DNA of 29,458 nt from Bacteroidales bacterium UBA5382 (GTDB taxonomy: Bacteria; Bacteroidota; Bacteroidia; Bacteroidales; Dysgonomonadaceae). The translations under genes were made by a program, and so were the position numbers. The notes below the pieces were generated by a model. The model did not search any database, had not been told where the DNA came from, and saw only the letters and a list, made by a program, of their open reading frames with translations. Shown piece by piece: positions 8,729 to 17,078 of the stretch; the first letter of the stretch is position 1, and each line of letters begins with the position of its first letter. The stretch lies in contig DHOU01000038.1 in NCBI GenBank assembly GCA_002409745.1, positions 64,658 through 94,115 of the forward strand, in the 5' to 3' direction.

Positions 8729-10048
8729 ATGCTGAACAGGGTACGGAGATTTATCGGGCAAAATAACTTGTTGACGCCGCATGCTAAAGTCATTGTGGGT
8801 TTAAGCGGCGGAATGGATTCGATGGTGTTGCTCGATGTGCTGATAAAGTTGGGGTACGAGTGTATGGCGGCTCACTGTCATTTCCATTTGCGGGGAGCCG
8901 AATCCGACCGGGATGCCGGCTTCGTGAAGGAATGGTGTGAGCGTCACGATATCGATTTAAAGACCATCGATTTTGATACTTTCGCATATGCTGCCCGCAA
9001 GAAGATTTCGGTAGAGATGGCCGCCCGGGAATTACGTTACGACTGGTTTGAAACGCTTCGCCGGGAATATCAACCGCAAGCCGTCGCCATCGCCCATCAT
9101 CAGGATGATTCGGTCGAAACGGTATTACTCAATTTACTACGTGGTACGGGAATCAGAGGATTAACAGGCATCGCCGCGAAGAACGGCTATATTGTCCGTC
9201 CGTTGTTGTGTCTGACACGTGCAGAAGTGGAACACTATGTGAAAGAGCACGCTATCCCGTATGTGACAGACAGCACCAACAACGATGATTATTACTTGAG
9301 AAATGCCTTGCGGTTAAACATTATTCCGGCGCTGGAGAAACTGAATCCCTCAGTCAAGGACTCTATTTTCAACACGTCGCGCCATCTTGCGGAAGTAAAA
9401 AAGGTGTACGATGATTCTATCCGCAAAGCCGTGAAAGACGTTTACCGGAAGGATAAGATCGATATCGAGGCTCTGTTGGAAACGGTGTCGCCTTCGGCCG
9501 TATTATATGAGATATTATCGCCTTTAGGATTCACCCCCTCCACGATAGATGATGCGCTGGAGAGTGTGAATGCTATTTCGGGAAAAACTTTCTATTCCGA
9601 CGGTTACCGGTTGATAAAAGATCGTTCTTATTTCATTTTGGATCGCCTTTCCTCCTCAGAAAATGATGTCCGCGAGTATACTATCGGTGCGGAGACGAGC
9701 CAAATTACTTCGCCCGTACATTTAGATATCCGGATAGAAAAGAGAGGTGTAAAGTTAGACAAGTCACCGCTTACGTTATCGGCCGATATGGACAAGCTTT
9801 CTTTTCCGTTGCTCCTTCGCAAATGGAACGCCGGCGATTGGTTCGTTCCGTTCGGAATGAAAGGGAAGAAGAAGCTGAGCGATTATTTCAATGACCGTAA
9901 ATTCAGTTTGAAAGATAAAGAAGACGTATGGATACTTACATCAAAAGACGATATTGTTTGGATCGTGGGAAAGCGCGCTGATAACCGGTTTAGAATAAGT
10001 GAGAAAACCGATCGGGTTTTCATTATAAAATATAGACAAGGCGATTGA
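8729..10048 (+). CDS. tilS: tRNA(Ile)-lysidine synthase TilS
   Basis: ATP-dependent enzyme that attaches lysine to C34 of tRNA-Ile(CAU), changing its codon recognition from AUG to AUA. The N-type ATP pyrophosphatase P-loop SGGMDS is at residues 26-31. Further family marks are HCHFHLRGAESDRDA, the HHQDDSVETVLLNLLRGTGIRG block, LLCLTRAEVEHY, DSTNNDDYYLRNALRL, and the C-terminal TilS domain with FGMKGKKKLSDYFNDRK. The frame is open from 8372, but those 119 extra codons overlap the divergent pheS gene and have no homology signal. ATG 8729 gives the normal 439-residue protein and lies just behind a promoter-like element. Confidence 0.94.
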   Translation: MLNRVRRFIGQNNLLTPHAKVIVGLSGGMDSMVLLDVLIKLGYECMAAHCHFHLRGAESDRDAGFVKEWCERHDIDLKTIDFDTFAYAARKKISVEMAARELRYDWFETLRREYQPQAVAIAHHQDDSVETVLLNLLRGTGIRGLTGIAAKNGYIVRPLLCLTRAEVEHYVKEHAIPYVTDSTNNDDYYLRNALRLNIIPALEKLNPSVKDSIFNTSRHLAEVKKVYDDSIRKAVKDVYRKDKIDIEALLETVSPSAVLYEILSPLGFTPSTIDDALESVNAISGKTFYSDGYRLIKDRSYFILDRLSSSENDVREYTIGAETSQITSPVHLDIRIEKRGVKLDKSPLTLSADMDKLSFPLLLRKWNAGDWFVPFGMKGKKKLSDYFNDRKFSLKDKEDVWILTSKDDIVWIVGKRADNRFRISEKTDRVFIIKYRQGD

Positions 10049-10162
10049 ATTTATATTAATTAATGAATCTTTTTCTTTTTTTGTGCAGCTTTTTTGAAGA
10101 ATCTTCATCTATTAGATAAAACATTCTATTTTGATTTTTGTTATAAATAATAAAACGAATCG

Positions 10163-10300
10163 ATGAAGACAAATACATTTAAAGACATTTTGACCGTAGC
10201 GGCACTGACCGGGATTGCTTATTATATTGCGCGTTATTATCATCAAAAAAAACAACGTGATAAAGAGTCTCGTGAATTTCTTCATTTCCAACTCTTTTAA
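10163..10300 (+). CDS. Small single-span membrane peptide (45 aa)
   Basis: The frame ATG 10163 to TAA 10300 encodes MKTNTFKDIL followed by a hydrophobic segment (about residues 9-25, LTVAALTGIAYYIARYY), a basic stretch HQKKQRDK and an aromatic tail ending HFQLF. This layout suggests one transmembrane helix with a cytoplasmic basic C-terminus. It is too short for most gene callers. No family is recognised. It lies between tilS and serS, followed by a hairpin at 10330-10358. An A-rich leader (TAAATAATAAAACG) precedes the start, as is usual for Bacteroidetes genes without a Shine-Dalgarno sequence. Confidence 0.45.
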   Translation: MKTNTFKDILTVAALTGIAYYIARYYHQKKQRDKESREFLHFQLF

Positions 10301-10329
10301 GACTCATTTATTACCCGATTAAACGTTAC

Positions 10330-10358
10330 CGAGGGTGTTGCTTGAAGCGACGCCCTCG
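10330..10358 (+). terminator. Strong hairpin, possible terminator before serS
   Basis: CGAGGGTGTTGC pairs with the sequence ending GCGACGCCCTCG through about 12 base pairs (two of them G-U) around a TTGA-like tip. A T-run (about 10380-10386) follows only some 20 bases later, so it is not a textbook terminator. It may end or protect the 3' end of the small peptide transcript. Confidence 0.4.
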
Positions 10359-10403
10359 ATGAGTTTACAAATACTGACTCTTTTTTAAGCGATGGGGATT
10401 GTC

Positions 10404-10434
10404 TTTGTTCTTTTCTCTCTTTTTGTTACCTTTG
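10404..10434 (+). promoter_or_regulatory. Bacteroides-type promoter of serS
   Basis: TTTG at 10404-10407, 19 bases, then TACCTTTG at 10427-10434: a full match to the primary sigma-factor consensus TTTG-N19-21-TAnnTTTG. Transcription should start near 10441, downstream of the ATG at 10436, so translation must begin at the next in-frame ATG (10484). Confidence 0.75.
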
Positions 10435-10483
10435 CATGTTTATTAATTCCGAAAAAACTATTGATACATTATTATTAATTATT

Positions 10484-11755
10484 ATGCTCTCACTTAAAGT
10501 TATAAAGAACGATCCGGAAGAGGTGATTAAAAGATTAGCGAAAAAGCATTTTGATGCGGAAGCCATTATTCACGAGATCGTAGCATTGGATGAATTGCGG
10601 AGGACTACCCAAACGAGTCTCGATCAATTATTATCGGAGATAAACACTCACTCGCGCTCCATCGGACAACTCATGAAAGAAGGCCGCAAGGAAGAAGCCG
10701 AAAAGGTACGTTCCAACGTAGGTGAGTTGAAGGAAACGTCGAAAACCTATGAGGCCACTTTGAAAGATGCGGAAGAAAAAATGCACCGTTTATTAGTAAC
10801 CATTCCTAATTTGCCCCACGAGTCGGTTCCCGAAGGAAAAGGTTCCGAAGACAATGCGATTGAAAAGACAGGAGGAACGATTCCTACTTTATCGGCCGAA
10901 GCGCTTCCGCATTGGGAATTAGCAAAAAAATACGATATCATCGATTTCGAGTTAGGGGTGAAAATTTCCGGCGCGGGTTTCCCTGTTTATAAAGGAAAAG
11001 GCGCCCGTTTGCAACGTTCGTTGATTAATTTCTTTTTGGATTGCGCCCGCGACGAGGGATTTACCGAAATACAACCTCCTTATGTGGTGAATGCCGCATC
11101 GGGATTCGGAACCGGGCAATTGCCGGATAAAGACAGCCAGATGTATCATGTGGATTTGGACGATTTATATCTGATCCCTACGGCGGAGGTCCCGGTGACG
11201 AATATTTACCGCGATGTCATTCTGGAGGAAAAAGATCTGCCGATAAAAAATACGGCTTATTCGGCCTGTTTCCGCCGCGAAGCCGGATCGTACGGTAAGG
11301 ATGTGCGCGGATTAAACCGATTGCACCAATTCGACAAAGTGGAAATCGTATGCATTGAAAAGCCGGAAAACTCCTACGCCCGGCTGGAAGATATGGTGCG
11401 ATACGTACAGACGCTGGTCGAAAAACTCAAATTGCCGTGGCGTATTTTGCGTCTTTGCGGGGGCGACTTGAGCTTTACATCGGCCTTGACCTTCGATTTC
11501 GAAGTGTTTTCGGCCGCTCAGCAGCGTTGGCTGGAAGTCAGTTCGGTATCCAATTTCGAAAGCTATCAGGCCAACCGGTTGAAGTGCCGTTATCGCGATG
11601 AGCACCGCAAGACTCAGTTATGTCACACGCTTAACGGAAGCGCTTTAGCTTTGCCTCGCATCATGGCGGCGCTGCTGGAGAATAATCAAACCCCATCAGG
11701 AATAACGATACCGGAAGTATTGGTACCCTATACCGGTTTTTCGGTTATCGATTGA
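10484..11755 (+). CDS. serS: Seryl-tRNA synthetase
   Basis: Class II synthetase of 423 residues that charges tRNA-Ser (and tRNA-Sec where present). The N-terminal domain starts MLSLKVIKNDPEEVIKRLA and forms the long antiparallel coiled-coil arm (about residues 30-105). The catalytic domain shows the PHWELAKKYDIID linker, GARLQRSLINFFLD (motif 1), TAEVPVTN, CFRREAGSYGKDVRGLNRLHQF (motif 2, two conserved arginines) and LNGSALALPRIMAALLENNQ (motif 3). The start at 10484 is chosen over ATG 10436 because the latter overlaps the -7 promoter element. It is followed by a clear terminator. Confidence 0.96.
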   Translation: MLSLKVIKNDPEEVIKRLAKKHFDAEAIIHEIVALDELRRTTQTSLDQLLSEINTHSRSIGQLMKEGRKEEAEKVRSNVGELKETSKTYEATLKDAEEKMHRLLVTIPNLPHESVPEGKGSEDNAIEKTGGTIPTLSAEALPHWELAKKYDIIDFELGVKISGAGFPVYKGKGARLQRSLINFFLDCARDEGFTEIQPPYVVNAASGFGTGQLPDKDSQMYHVDLDDLYLIPTAEVPVTNIYRDVILEEKDLPIKNTAYSACFRREAGSYGKDVRGLNRLHQFDKVEIVCIEKPENSYARLEDMVRYVQTLVEKLKLPWRILRLCGGDLSFTSALTFDFEVFSAAQQRWLEVSSVSNFESYQANRLKCRYRDEHRKTQLCHTLNGSALALPRIMAALLENNQTPSGITIPEVLVPYTGFSVID

Positions 11756-11791
11756 TACTTTTTTACCCCCATGGTAAAAAATTCTATTTAG

Positions 11792-11823
11792 CGGACTACA
11801 CGGGATGTGCGGTCCGTTTTTTT
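11792..11823 (+). terminator. Rho-independent terminator of serS
   Basis: Ten-position stem (CGGACTACAC with GTGCGGTCCG, one A-C mismatch and one G-U pair), loop GGGAT, followed directly by a T7 tract. It lies 37 bases after the serS stop. Confidence 0.85.
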
Positions 11824-11927
11824 ATTTATCCGTCAAACGAATGAAGCCGTTAGATGGGGACGCCATAAGAGCTACATTCCAGGAAAAACGGTGTTTGTCG
11901 ATGAAATGACGGCGTTTGTCTATTCCT

Positions 11928-11959
11928 TTTGTATAGGGACAGAAAGGAGTGTATTTTTG
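11928..11959 (+). promoter_or_regulatory. Bacteroides-type promoter of the outer-membrane protein / two-component operon
   Basis: TTTG at 11928-11931, 20 bases, then TATTTTTG at 11952-11959, an excellent match to the Bacteroides housekeeping promoter. It places the transcript start near 11966 and rules out the in-frame ATG at 11929, supporting ATG 11998. Confidence 0.75.
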
Positions 11960-11997
11960 TGAAAATTTGGTTAGAAGGAAATAAACGTCAGAAATAT

Positions 11998-14814
11998 ATG
12001 GAATCGTCATTGAAGCATCATCGTACAAAAAGAGTGTTTTTTGTTTTGTTGTCTGTATCTCTTTTCTCTTTTTCCGTGTTTGCCCAAAGCAAGGGCACGA
12101 TATCGGGAAAGGTGGTTGAAGAAGATACGCAGGAAGCCATCCCGTTGGCGAATATCCGTATTTTGACGCAATCCGACAGCACGTTCGTGGGCGGAAAGAC
12201 CTCCGGTTCCGACGGAGCATTTTCGATACCCGTCAATAACGGATCTTACATCGTGCATATCTCTTTTATCGGCTATACGGATGTTTATAAAAATGTAACG
12301 GTAACGGCTTCCCATCCGCAAGCCTCGTTGGGCGACGTTGTGATGACCACCGATGCTATATTATTGTCCGAAACCGTGGTAACCGCAAAAGCCCCGGAGA
12401 TATCGGTCAAGGGAGATACGATTGAATACAATGCCGCTTCCTATAAAGTGACGGAGAGTGCAGTGGTGGAAGATCTGCTGAAAAAGATGCCGGGTGTGGA
12501 AGTGGGTACCGACGGAAAAATAACGGTAAACGGCCGAGAAATTAAGAAGATATTGGTCGATGGAGAAGAATTTTTCAGCGACGATCCGAAGGTGGCATCG
12601 AAAAATCTTCCCGCCAAGATGGTCGATAAACTGCAAATACTCGATCGCAAAACGGAGATAGCGCGCATGACGGGTTTCGATGACGGGGACGAAGAGACAG
12701 TGATTAATCTTACCGTGCAACCGGGCATGAAAGAAGGCCTTTTCGGTAACGCTTTTGCCGGTTATGGGAGTCAAGATCGTTATGAGGCCAATGCGATGGT
12801 GAATTATATGAAAGACAAGAATCAGTACACCTTTTTGGGGGGAATCAACAATACGAACAATGCCGGCTTCTCTGATCTGGCGTCGTCGATGTTCAGCGGA
12901 ATCGGCGGACGTGGACGACGTGGCGGAGGTTTCGGATCGCAAGACGGTATAACCACTTCGGCCAATGCCGGAGGTAACTTCAGCACCCAACTGAAGCCGA
13001 ATTTCAAGTTAGGAGGAAATGCGCGTTACGGATATACCGATAATGACGTGACTTCGTCGGTATTGACTCAAAATTTGCTGAGCAGCGGCAATACGTTGGA
13101 AAGCGAGAACAATCTGGCCAACAACAGGAGCCAAAATATCAATGTAGACCTTCGGATGGAGTGGGAGCCGGATTCGCTCACCACGATTATCTTCCGGCCG
13201 GAAGTGGCTCTTTACAATAATCGGCGCATGGAGTCGGGCGATTTCTTAACAACCACCGAACTATCGAATGATACCATTAACAATGGTAACTCGCAGTATG
13301 TGTCGGAGGGCGACGGCAAGGAAGTTCGCCTGCGCCTCGATGCCAGCCGCGAATTGGGTAAGAAAGGGCGTGTGTTGAGCGCCCAGTTACGAGGCGATTT
13401 CAGCGATTCGCAGAACTCCGGAACCAATGTCTCGAATACTTATTACACCGGAGAACGCGAAGATGATCTTATCGATCAACGTTTCACCTATGCCAATAAC
13501 AGCCGGAACCTGAGAGGATATTTGTCGTATGTGGAGCCGATCGGTAAAAACAAGTACCTCCAGTTGGCTTACAGTTACCGGCAAAACCTGTCGGAGTCGG
13601 ATAAAGATACGCGTTCGAAAGACGGTGCCGGAAATTATGAAGTGCTCGACTCAGCTTACAGCAAGCGGCTGGAAAATACGTTTGAGAATCAGGAGATCGA
13701 GTTGAATTTCCGGGGAGTAGGCGAAAAATACGATTATATGTTTGGTTTTTCGGTTCAACCCGCGCGTTCGCACAGTAAAACATTTATCGGCGCCGAAGAA
13801 ATCGATAACGTGCAACAAACAGTGGTAAACTATTCGCCTATGGCACAGTTTAACTATCGCTGGAGCCGTACGCACAACCTGCGAATCCGCTATTTCGGGG
13901 ATACCGATCAACCGTCGGTCACACAACTCTCGCCGGTTGTCGACGTGTCGGATCCGCTGAATGTGACCTACGGTAATCCCGAACTGAAACCGTCGTTCGA
14001 GCACCGGTTAAACCTTCGCTATCATCATTCGAATCCCGAAAAGGCCCGTTCGATCATGACGTTTGTCAATGCCGGATATCGTACCAACGACATCGTGTCG
14101 TCAACCTCTACCGATATTTCTACCGGACGAAAAGAAACGACTTACCGTAATGTGGCGGGTAACTGGAATGCCGACGGACGGCTCATCATGAACGTGCCGC
14201 TGAAGAACATCAAGTTTTCGGTGTTCTCTATGTCGTATGCGGGCTATAATCACACCAACGGTTTCTCGAACAACGAGGACAATCTGAACCGGCGGTTGAA
14301 TTTGTCGGAATCACTCGGATTAACGTACCGTTCGGATGCCTTTGATTTCGGCGTTCGCGGAAATATTAATTACAACTCCGTGAAAAATAGTCTCGAGGGA
14401 CAACAGAATCAAGAATACTTCAACTATGGAGGCTCGGGCAATACCACCATTTACCTACCTTGGGATTTATCGGTTGAAAGCGATGTAACCTATTCCACGA
14501 ACTCCGGATATTCCGACGGATACGAACAGAACGAATGGTTGTGGAACGCTTCGATACAGAAACAATTGTTTAAACAAAAGAACGGAACACTTCGTTTGAA
14601 GATATATGATATCTTGCAGCAGCGTAGCAATATCAGTCGCAGTGTATCGTCGAATTATATTCGCGATACGACGACGAATACGCTTACGAGTTATTTTATG
14701 GTGCATTTCGTGTACCGCTTCAATATCTTTAAAGGAGGCGCTACGCAAGATGATATGATGCGTGACCGGCGTTTCGGCCCTCCCGGAGGGGGGCCTGGCG
14801 GAGGCCGATTTTAA
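11998..14814 (+). CDS. TonB-receptor-like outer-membrane beta-barrel protein
   Basis: A protein of 938 residues. Signal peptide (RVFFVLLSVSLFSFSVFAQ), then a carboxypeptidase-regulatory-like Ig domain (about residues 33-110: GTISGKVVEEDTQEAIPLAN through HISFIGYTDVYKNV). Next comes a plug-like region with the family stretches VVEDLLKKMPGVEV, DGKITVNGREIKKILVDGEE and DPKVASKNLPAKMVD, and then a long beta-barrel. This matches the outer membrane beta-barrel (OMP_b-brl) branch of TonB receptors. A Gly/Arg insert (GIGGRGRRGGGFG) lies near residue 300, and the C terminus is a Pro/Gly tail (PPGGGPGGGRF) rather than the usual terminal aromatic strand. It heads an operon with a LytS-type kinase and a LytTR regulator. 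Ligand unknown. Confidence 0.85.
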   Translation: MESSLKHHRTKRVFFVLLSVSLFSFSVFAQSKGTISGKVVEEDTQEAIPLANIRILTQSDSTFVGGKTSGSDGAFSIPVNNGSYIVHISFIGYTDVYKNVTVTASHPQASLGDVVMTTDAILLSETVVTAKAPEISVKGDTIEYNAASYKVTESAVVEDLLKKMPGVEVGTDGKITVNGREIKKILVDGEEFFSDDPKVASKNLPAKMVDKLQILDRKTEIARMTGFDDGDEETVINLTVQPGMKEGLFGNAFAGYGSQDRYEANAMVNYMKDKNQYTFLGGINNTNNAGFSDLASSMFSGIGGRGRRGGGFGSQDGITTSANAGGNFSTQLKPNFKLGGNARYGYTDNDVTSSVLTQNLLSSGNTLESENNLANNRSQNINVDLRMEWEPDSLTTIIFRPEVALYNNRRMESGDFLTTTELSNDTINNGNSQYVSEGDGKEVRLRLDASRELGKKGRVLSAQLRGDFSDSQNSGTNVSNTYYTGEREDDLIDQRFTYANNSRNLRGYLSYVEPIGKNKYLQLAYSYRQNLSESDKDTRSKDGAGNYEVLDSAYSKRLENTFENQEIELNFRGVGEKYDYMFGFSVQPARSHSKTFIGAEEIDNVQQTVVNYSPMAQFNYRWSRTHNLRIRYFGDTDQPSVTQLSPVVDVSDPLNVTYGNPELKPSFEHRLNLRYHHSNPEKARSIMTFVNAGYRTNDIVSSTSTDISTGRKETTYRNVAGNWNADGRLIMNVPLKNIKFSVFSMSYAGYNHTNGFSNNEDNLNRRLNLSESLGLTYRSDAFDFGVRGNINYNSVKNSLEGQQNQEYFNYGGSGNTTIYLPWDLSVESDVTYSTNSGYSDGYEQNEWLWNASIQKQLFKQKNGTLRLKIYDILQQRSNISRSVSSNYIRDTTTNTLTSYFMVHFVYRFNIFKGGATQDDMMRDRRFGPPGGGPGGGRF

Positions 14815-14866
14815 AAGACAAGGAGACAATAAGACAATGAGACTGGAGACCGGAGACCGGAGACTA
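14815..14866. repeat. Short 7-bp repeat cluster (GGAGACC type) inside the operon
   Basis: Directly after the stop of the outer-membrane protein gene the DNA turns into loose GAGAC-containing units. The clearest part, about 14838-14864, is GGAGACC and GGAGACT units with a 7-base period; more degenerate AGACAAT-like units lie before it. The same heptamers recur at 29298-29353. It fills most of the 65-base gap before the histidine kinase gene. Confidence 0.7.
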
Positions 14867-14879
14867 AAAGGAACAAATA

Positions 14880-15965
14880 ATGGAACCTAAAAAAAGAAAA
14901 GGATATAATAATCCCTTTATACATGTGTTGCTGTGGGGAATTATTTTCATACTCCCGTATTTCTTCTCTGATTTCGATAGTGTTTTTCAGTGGAAGCGCT
15001 TTATGCGTTCCGTGCCGGAGATGCTTTCCTTTTTATTAGTATTCTATCTGAATTATTTTGTGTTGATTAAACAAGTTTTGTTCAAAGGAAAGACCAAAGA
15101 GTTTATCTTTTACAACATCCTGTTGATAACCGGTATAGCATTGTTGATGCATTACGGATATGAGATTTACCGCTTTCTGAATCCCGAATTTCGTCCGCGT
15201 TTTCGCCGTCGGGGACCTTCGCCTTGGTTTTTTGTCATCCGGAATGCCACGTCGTTATTGCTGATGACCGGATTGAGCGTTGCCATCCGCATGAGCGAAC
15301 GGTGGTTTAAGGTGGAAAACGAACGCAAAGAGTTGGAAAGGGCCAAATCCGAAGCGGAATTGCAGAATCTTAAGAACCAAATCAGTCCGCATTTCCTTCT
15401 GAATACCTTGAATAATATCTATGCGCTCATCGAGTTCGACCCGCCGAAGGCTCAAACGGCCGTGATGGAATTGAGCAAGCTCTTGCGTCATCTGCTTTAT
15501 GACAACAGCCAGAGTTATGTGCCGCTGGCGCAAGAGATGAGCTTTATCCATAATTACATCGAACTGATGCGTATCCGGTTGGCCGATAATGTGACGGTAA
15601 CCACCCACATGAATGTCAACAAAACCTCGCGCACGATGATTGCTCCATTAATTTTTATATCTTTGATTGAAAATGCGTTCAAGCATGGCGTGAGCAGCCA
15701 TAAGCCGTCGTTTATCGATATTACGTTACGCGAACTTCCGGAGGGAAAGGTGGAGTTTATCTGCAAAAACAGTTATTTTCCCAAAACCGAGTCCGACAAA
15801 AGCGGAAGCGGTATCGGGCTGGAGTTGGTGAAGAAGCGTTTGCAACTCGTCTATCCCGGAAATTATACCTGGAAGCATCGTATCGACGGCGATGTGTATA
15901 CGACAACGCTGATTATTGATACAAAAAAAGAAGCGAATGATACTGAATTGTTGGATCGTGGATGA
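14880..15965 (+). CDS. LytS/YehU-type sensor histidine kinase
   Basis: Inner-membrane sensor of 361 residues. Four hydrophobic segments (about 13-30, 46-63, 76-92 and 117-135) form the N-terminal sensor, with a very basic cytosolic loop between the third and fourth (PRFRRRGP). A coiled coil (about 140-163) leads to the His_kinase domain with QISPHFLLNTLNNIYAL; His171 is the phosphoacceptor. The HATPase domain has the N-box LIENAFKHG and a G-rich box GSGIGLELVKKRL. There is no large extracellular domain, so the signal may come from within the membrane or from a partner protein. Its 3' end overlaps the response regulator by 29 bases, indicating translational coupling. Confidence 0.92.
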   Translation: MEPKKRKGYNNPFIHVLLWGIIFILPYFFSDFDSVFQWKRFMRSVPEMLSFLLVFYLNYFVLIKQVLFKGKTKEFIFYNILLITGIALLMHYGYEIYRFLNPEFRPRFRRRGPSPWFFVIRNATSLLLMTGLSVAIRMSERWFKVENERKELERAKSEAELQNLKNQISPHFLLNTLNNIYALIEFDPPKAQTAVMELSKLLRHLLYDNSQSYVPLAQEMSFIHNYIELMRIRLADNVTVTTHMNVNKTSRTMIAPLIFISLIENAFKHGVSSHKPSFIDITLRELPEGKVEFICKNSYFPKTESDKSGSGIGLELVKKRLQLVYPGNYTWKHRIDGDVYTTTLIIDTKKEANDTELLDRG

Positions 15966-16647
15966 TGAGCCGCTGGCCCTGTCGTTGTTGGAGTCGTATG
16001 TGGAGAAAACACCCTTCCTGAAATTAACGGGCAAGTACAGCAATGCCGTATCGGCGATGAACCGTATCGAGGAGGAGCAGGTGGATGTGCTTTTTTTGGA
16101 TATCCAGATGCCGGAAGTCAATGGCATGGAGTTTGCCCGTTCGGTTTCGGCAAACACGCGGTTGATCTTTACCACCGCCTTTAGTGAATATGCTTTGCAG
16201 GGCTATAAGGTGAGTGCGCTGGATTACTTGTTGAAGCCTTTTTCGTATGCCGACTTTCTGACGGCTGCCAAGAAAGCGCTCCATTGGTTCGAGATGACTT
16301 CGGCGGGGCGGAATACATCGGGAGATGAAAACGAATCGGGCATTTTTGTGAAATCGGAGTATAAGCTGATTCATATCTTATACGACGACATTCTTTATAT
16401 CGAAGGGTTGAAAGATTACGTGAAGATTTATACCGAAAGCGCCGGGCGGCCTATTCTTTCGTTAATGAGCCTGAAGACCATGGAAGAAAAACTACCGAAG
16501 AATCGTTTTGTGCGGGTACACCGGTCTTACATTATCAGGAAAGACAAAATAGAAAGCATCTCCAAGAACCGTATCATTATCGGAAATCGGCAAATACCCA
16601 TAGGGGATACGTATCGCGAAAATTTTATCGGTAAATTGGATAAATAG
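15937..16647 (+). CDS. LytTR-family response regulator
   Basis: DNA-binding regulator of 236 residues. Receiver domain: acidic pair Asp9-Asp10, phosphoacceptor Asp55 in FLDIQMPE, conserved Thr79/Thr80 and Lys100 (LLKPF). The C-terminal LytTR domain (about 135-236) shows the usual IEGLKDYVKIYT, SLMSLKTMEEKLP, FVRVHRSYII and IPIGDTYRENF stretches. ATG 15937 is preferred over 15916 because the receiver begins at once (MILNCWIVDDEP) and an A/G-rich sequence AAAAAAAGAAG precedes it. It is the partner of the upstream kinase; the likely target is its own operon or genes tied to the outer-membrane protein. Confidence 0.92.
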   Translation: MILNCWIVDDEPLALSLLESYVEKTPFLKLTGKYSNAVSAMNRIEEEQVDVLFLDIQMPEVNGMEFARSVSANTRLIFTTAFSEYALQGYKVSALDYLLKPFSYADFLTAAKKALHWFEMTSAGRNTSGDENESGIFVKSEYKLIHILYDDILYIEGLKDYVKIYTESAGRPILSLMSLKTMEEKLPKNRFVRVHRSYIIRKDKIESISKNRIIIGNRQIPIGDTYRENFIGKLDK

Positions 16648-16650
16648 CCG

Positions 16651-16902
16651 TCAGTAGCGCAACGCTTCGTTGAGTTCGTCGTCGGTGAGTTTGCCATTCT
16701 TGTTTTTCTTGAATGCCGCACCTATTTTTTCGACTTTTGTATTGAGATGCTTATATATTTCGAGTATCTCTTTATCAGTCATATCCTGCGACGAATGGAA
16801 TGAGGCGACCCTACGATGAACATCATTCTCTTTTATAGCGGAAGCAAAAACTTTTTTCATATAACCACTCTTTCTAAGATTTCGGAAAGCAAAATAACTC
16901 AT
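16651..16902 (-). CDS. Small hypothetical protein with degenerate EF-hand-like loop
   Basis: A charged protein of 83 residues (or 69 from the internal Met at 16860), with no signal peptide, predicted mostly helical. The last 20 residues (AAFKKNKNGKLTDDELNEAL) resemble an EF-hand: N at loop positions 3 and 5, G at 6, hydrophobic at 8, E at 12. Position 1 is Lys instead of Asp, so calcium binding is doubtful. It is convergent with the response regulator, the stops being 3 bases apart. No promoter or family was recognised; the gene is only moderately likely to be real. Confidence 0.4.
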   Translation of the reverse strand: MSYFAFRNLRKSGYMKKVFASAIKENDVHRRVASFHSSQDMTDKEILEIYKHLNTKVEKIGAAFKKNKNGKLTDDELNEALRY

Positions 16903-17078
16903 TTTTTTTGAAAGAAAACCGCGAAAGTTGTTAAGATAATGTTACGTTTTTGTTACATTCCTGCTATCCCGCCCGAGGCGCGCCTTTCGCTGTTCTCAAA
17001 ATTCTTGATTCCCGATAATCGTCGGGTTAGGAAAGCCAAATTATCGAAGCAAGTACCCGTAAACGATCAATTAATGGG

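Noticed and set aside
10336..10484. T-box or other amino-acid-sensing leader for serS
   Set aside because: No T-box sequence is present, and a good promoter lies only about 50 bases before the start, leaving no room for a leader riboswitch.
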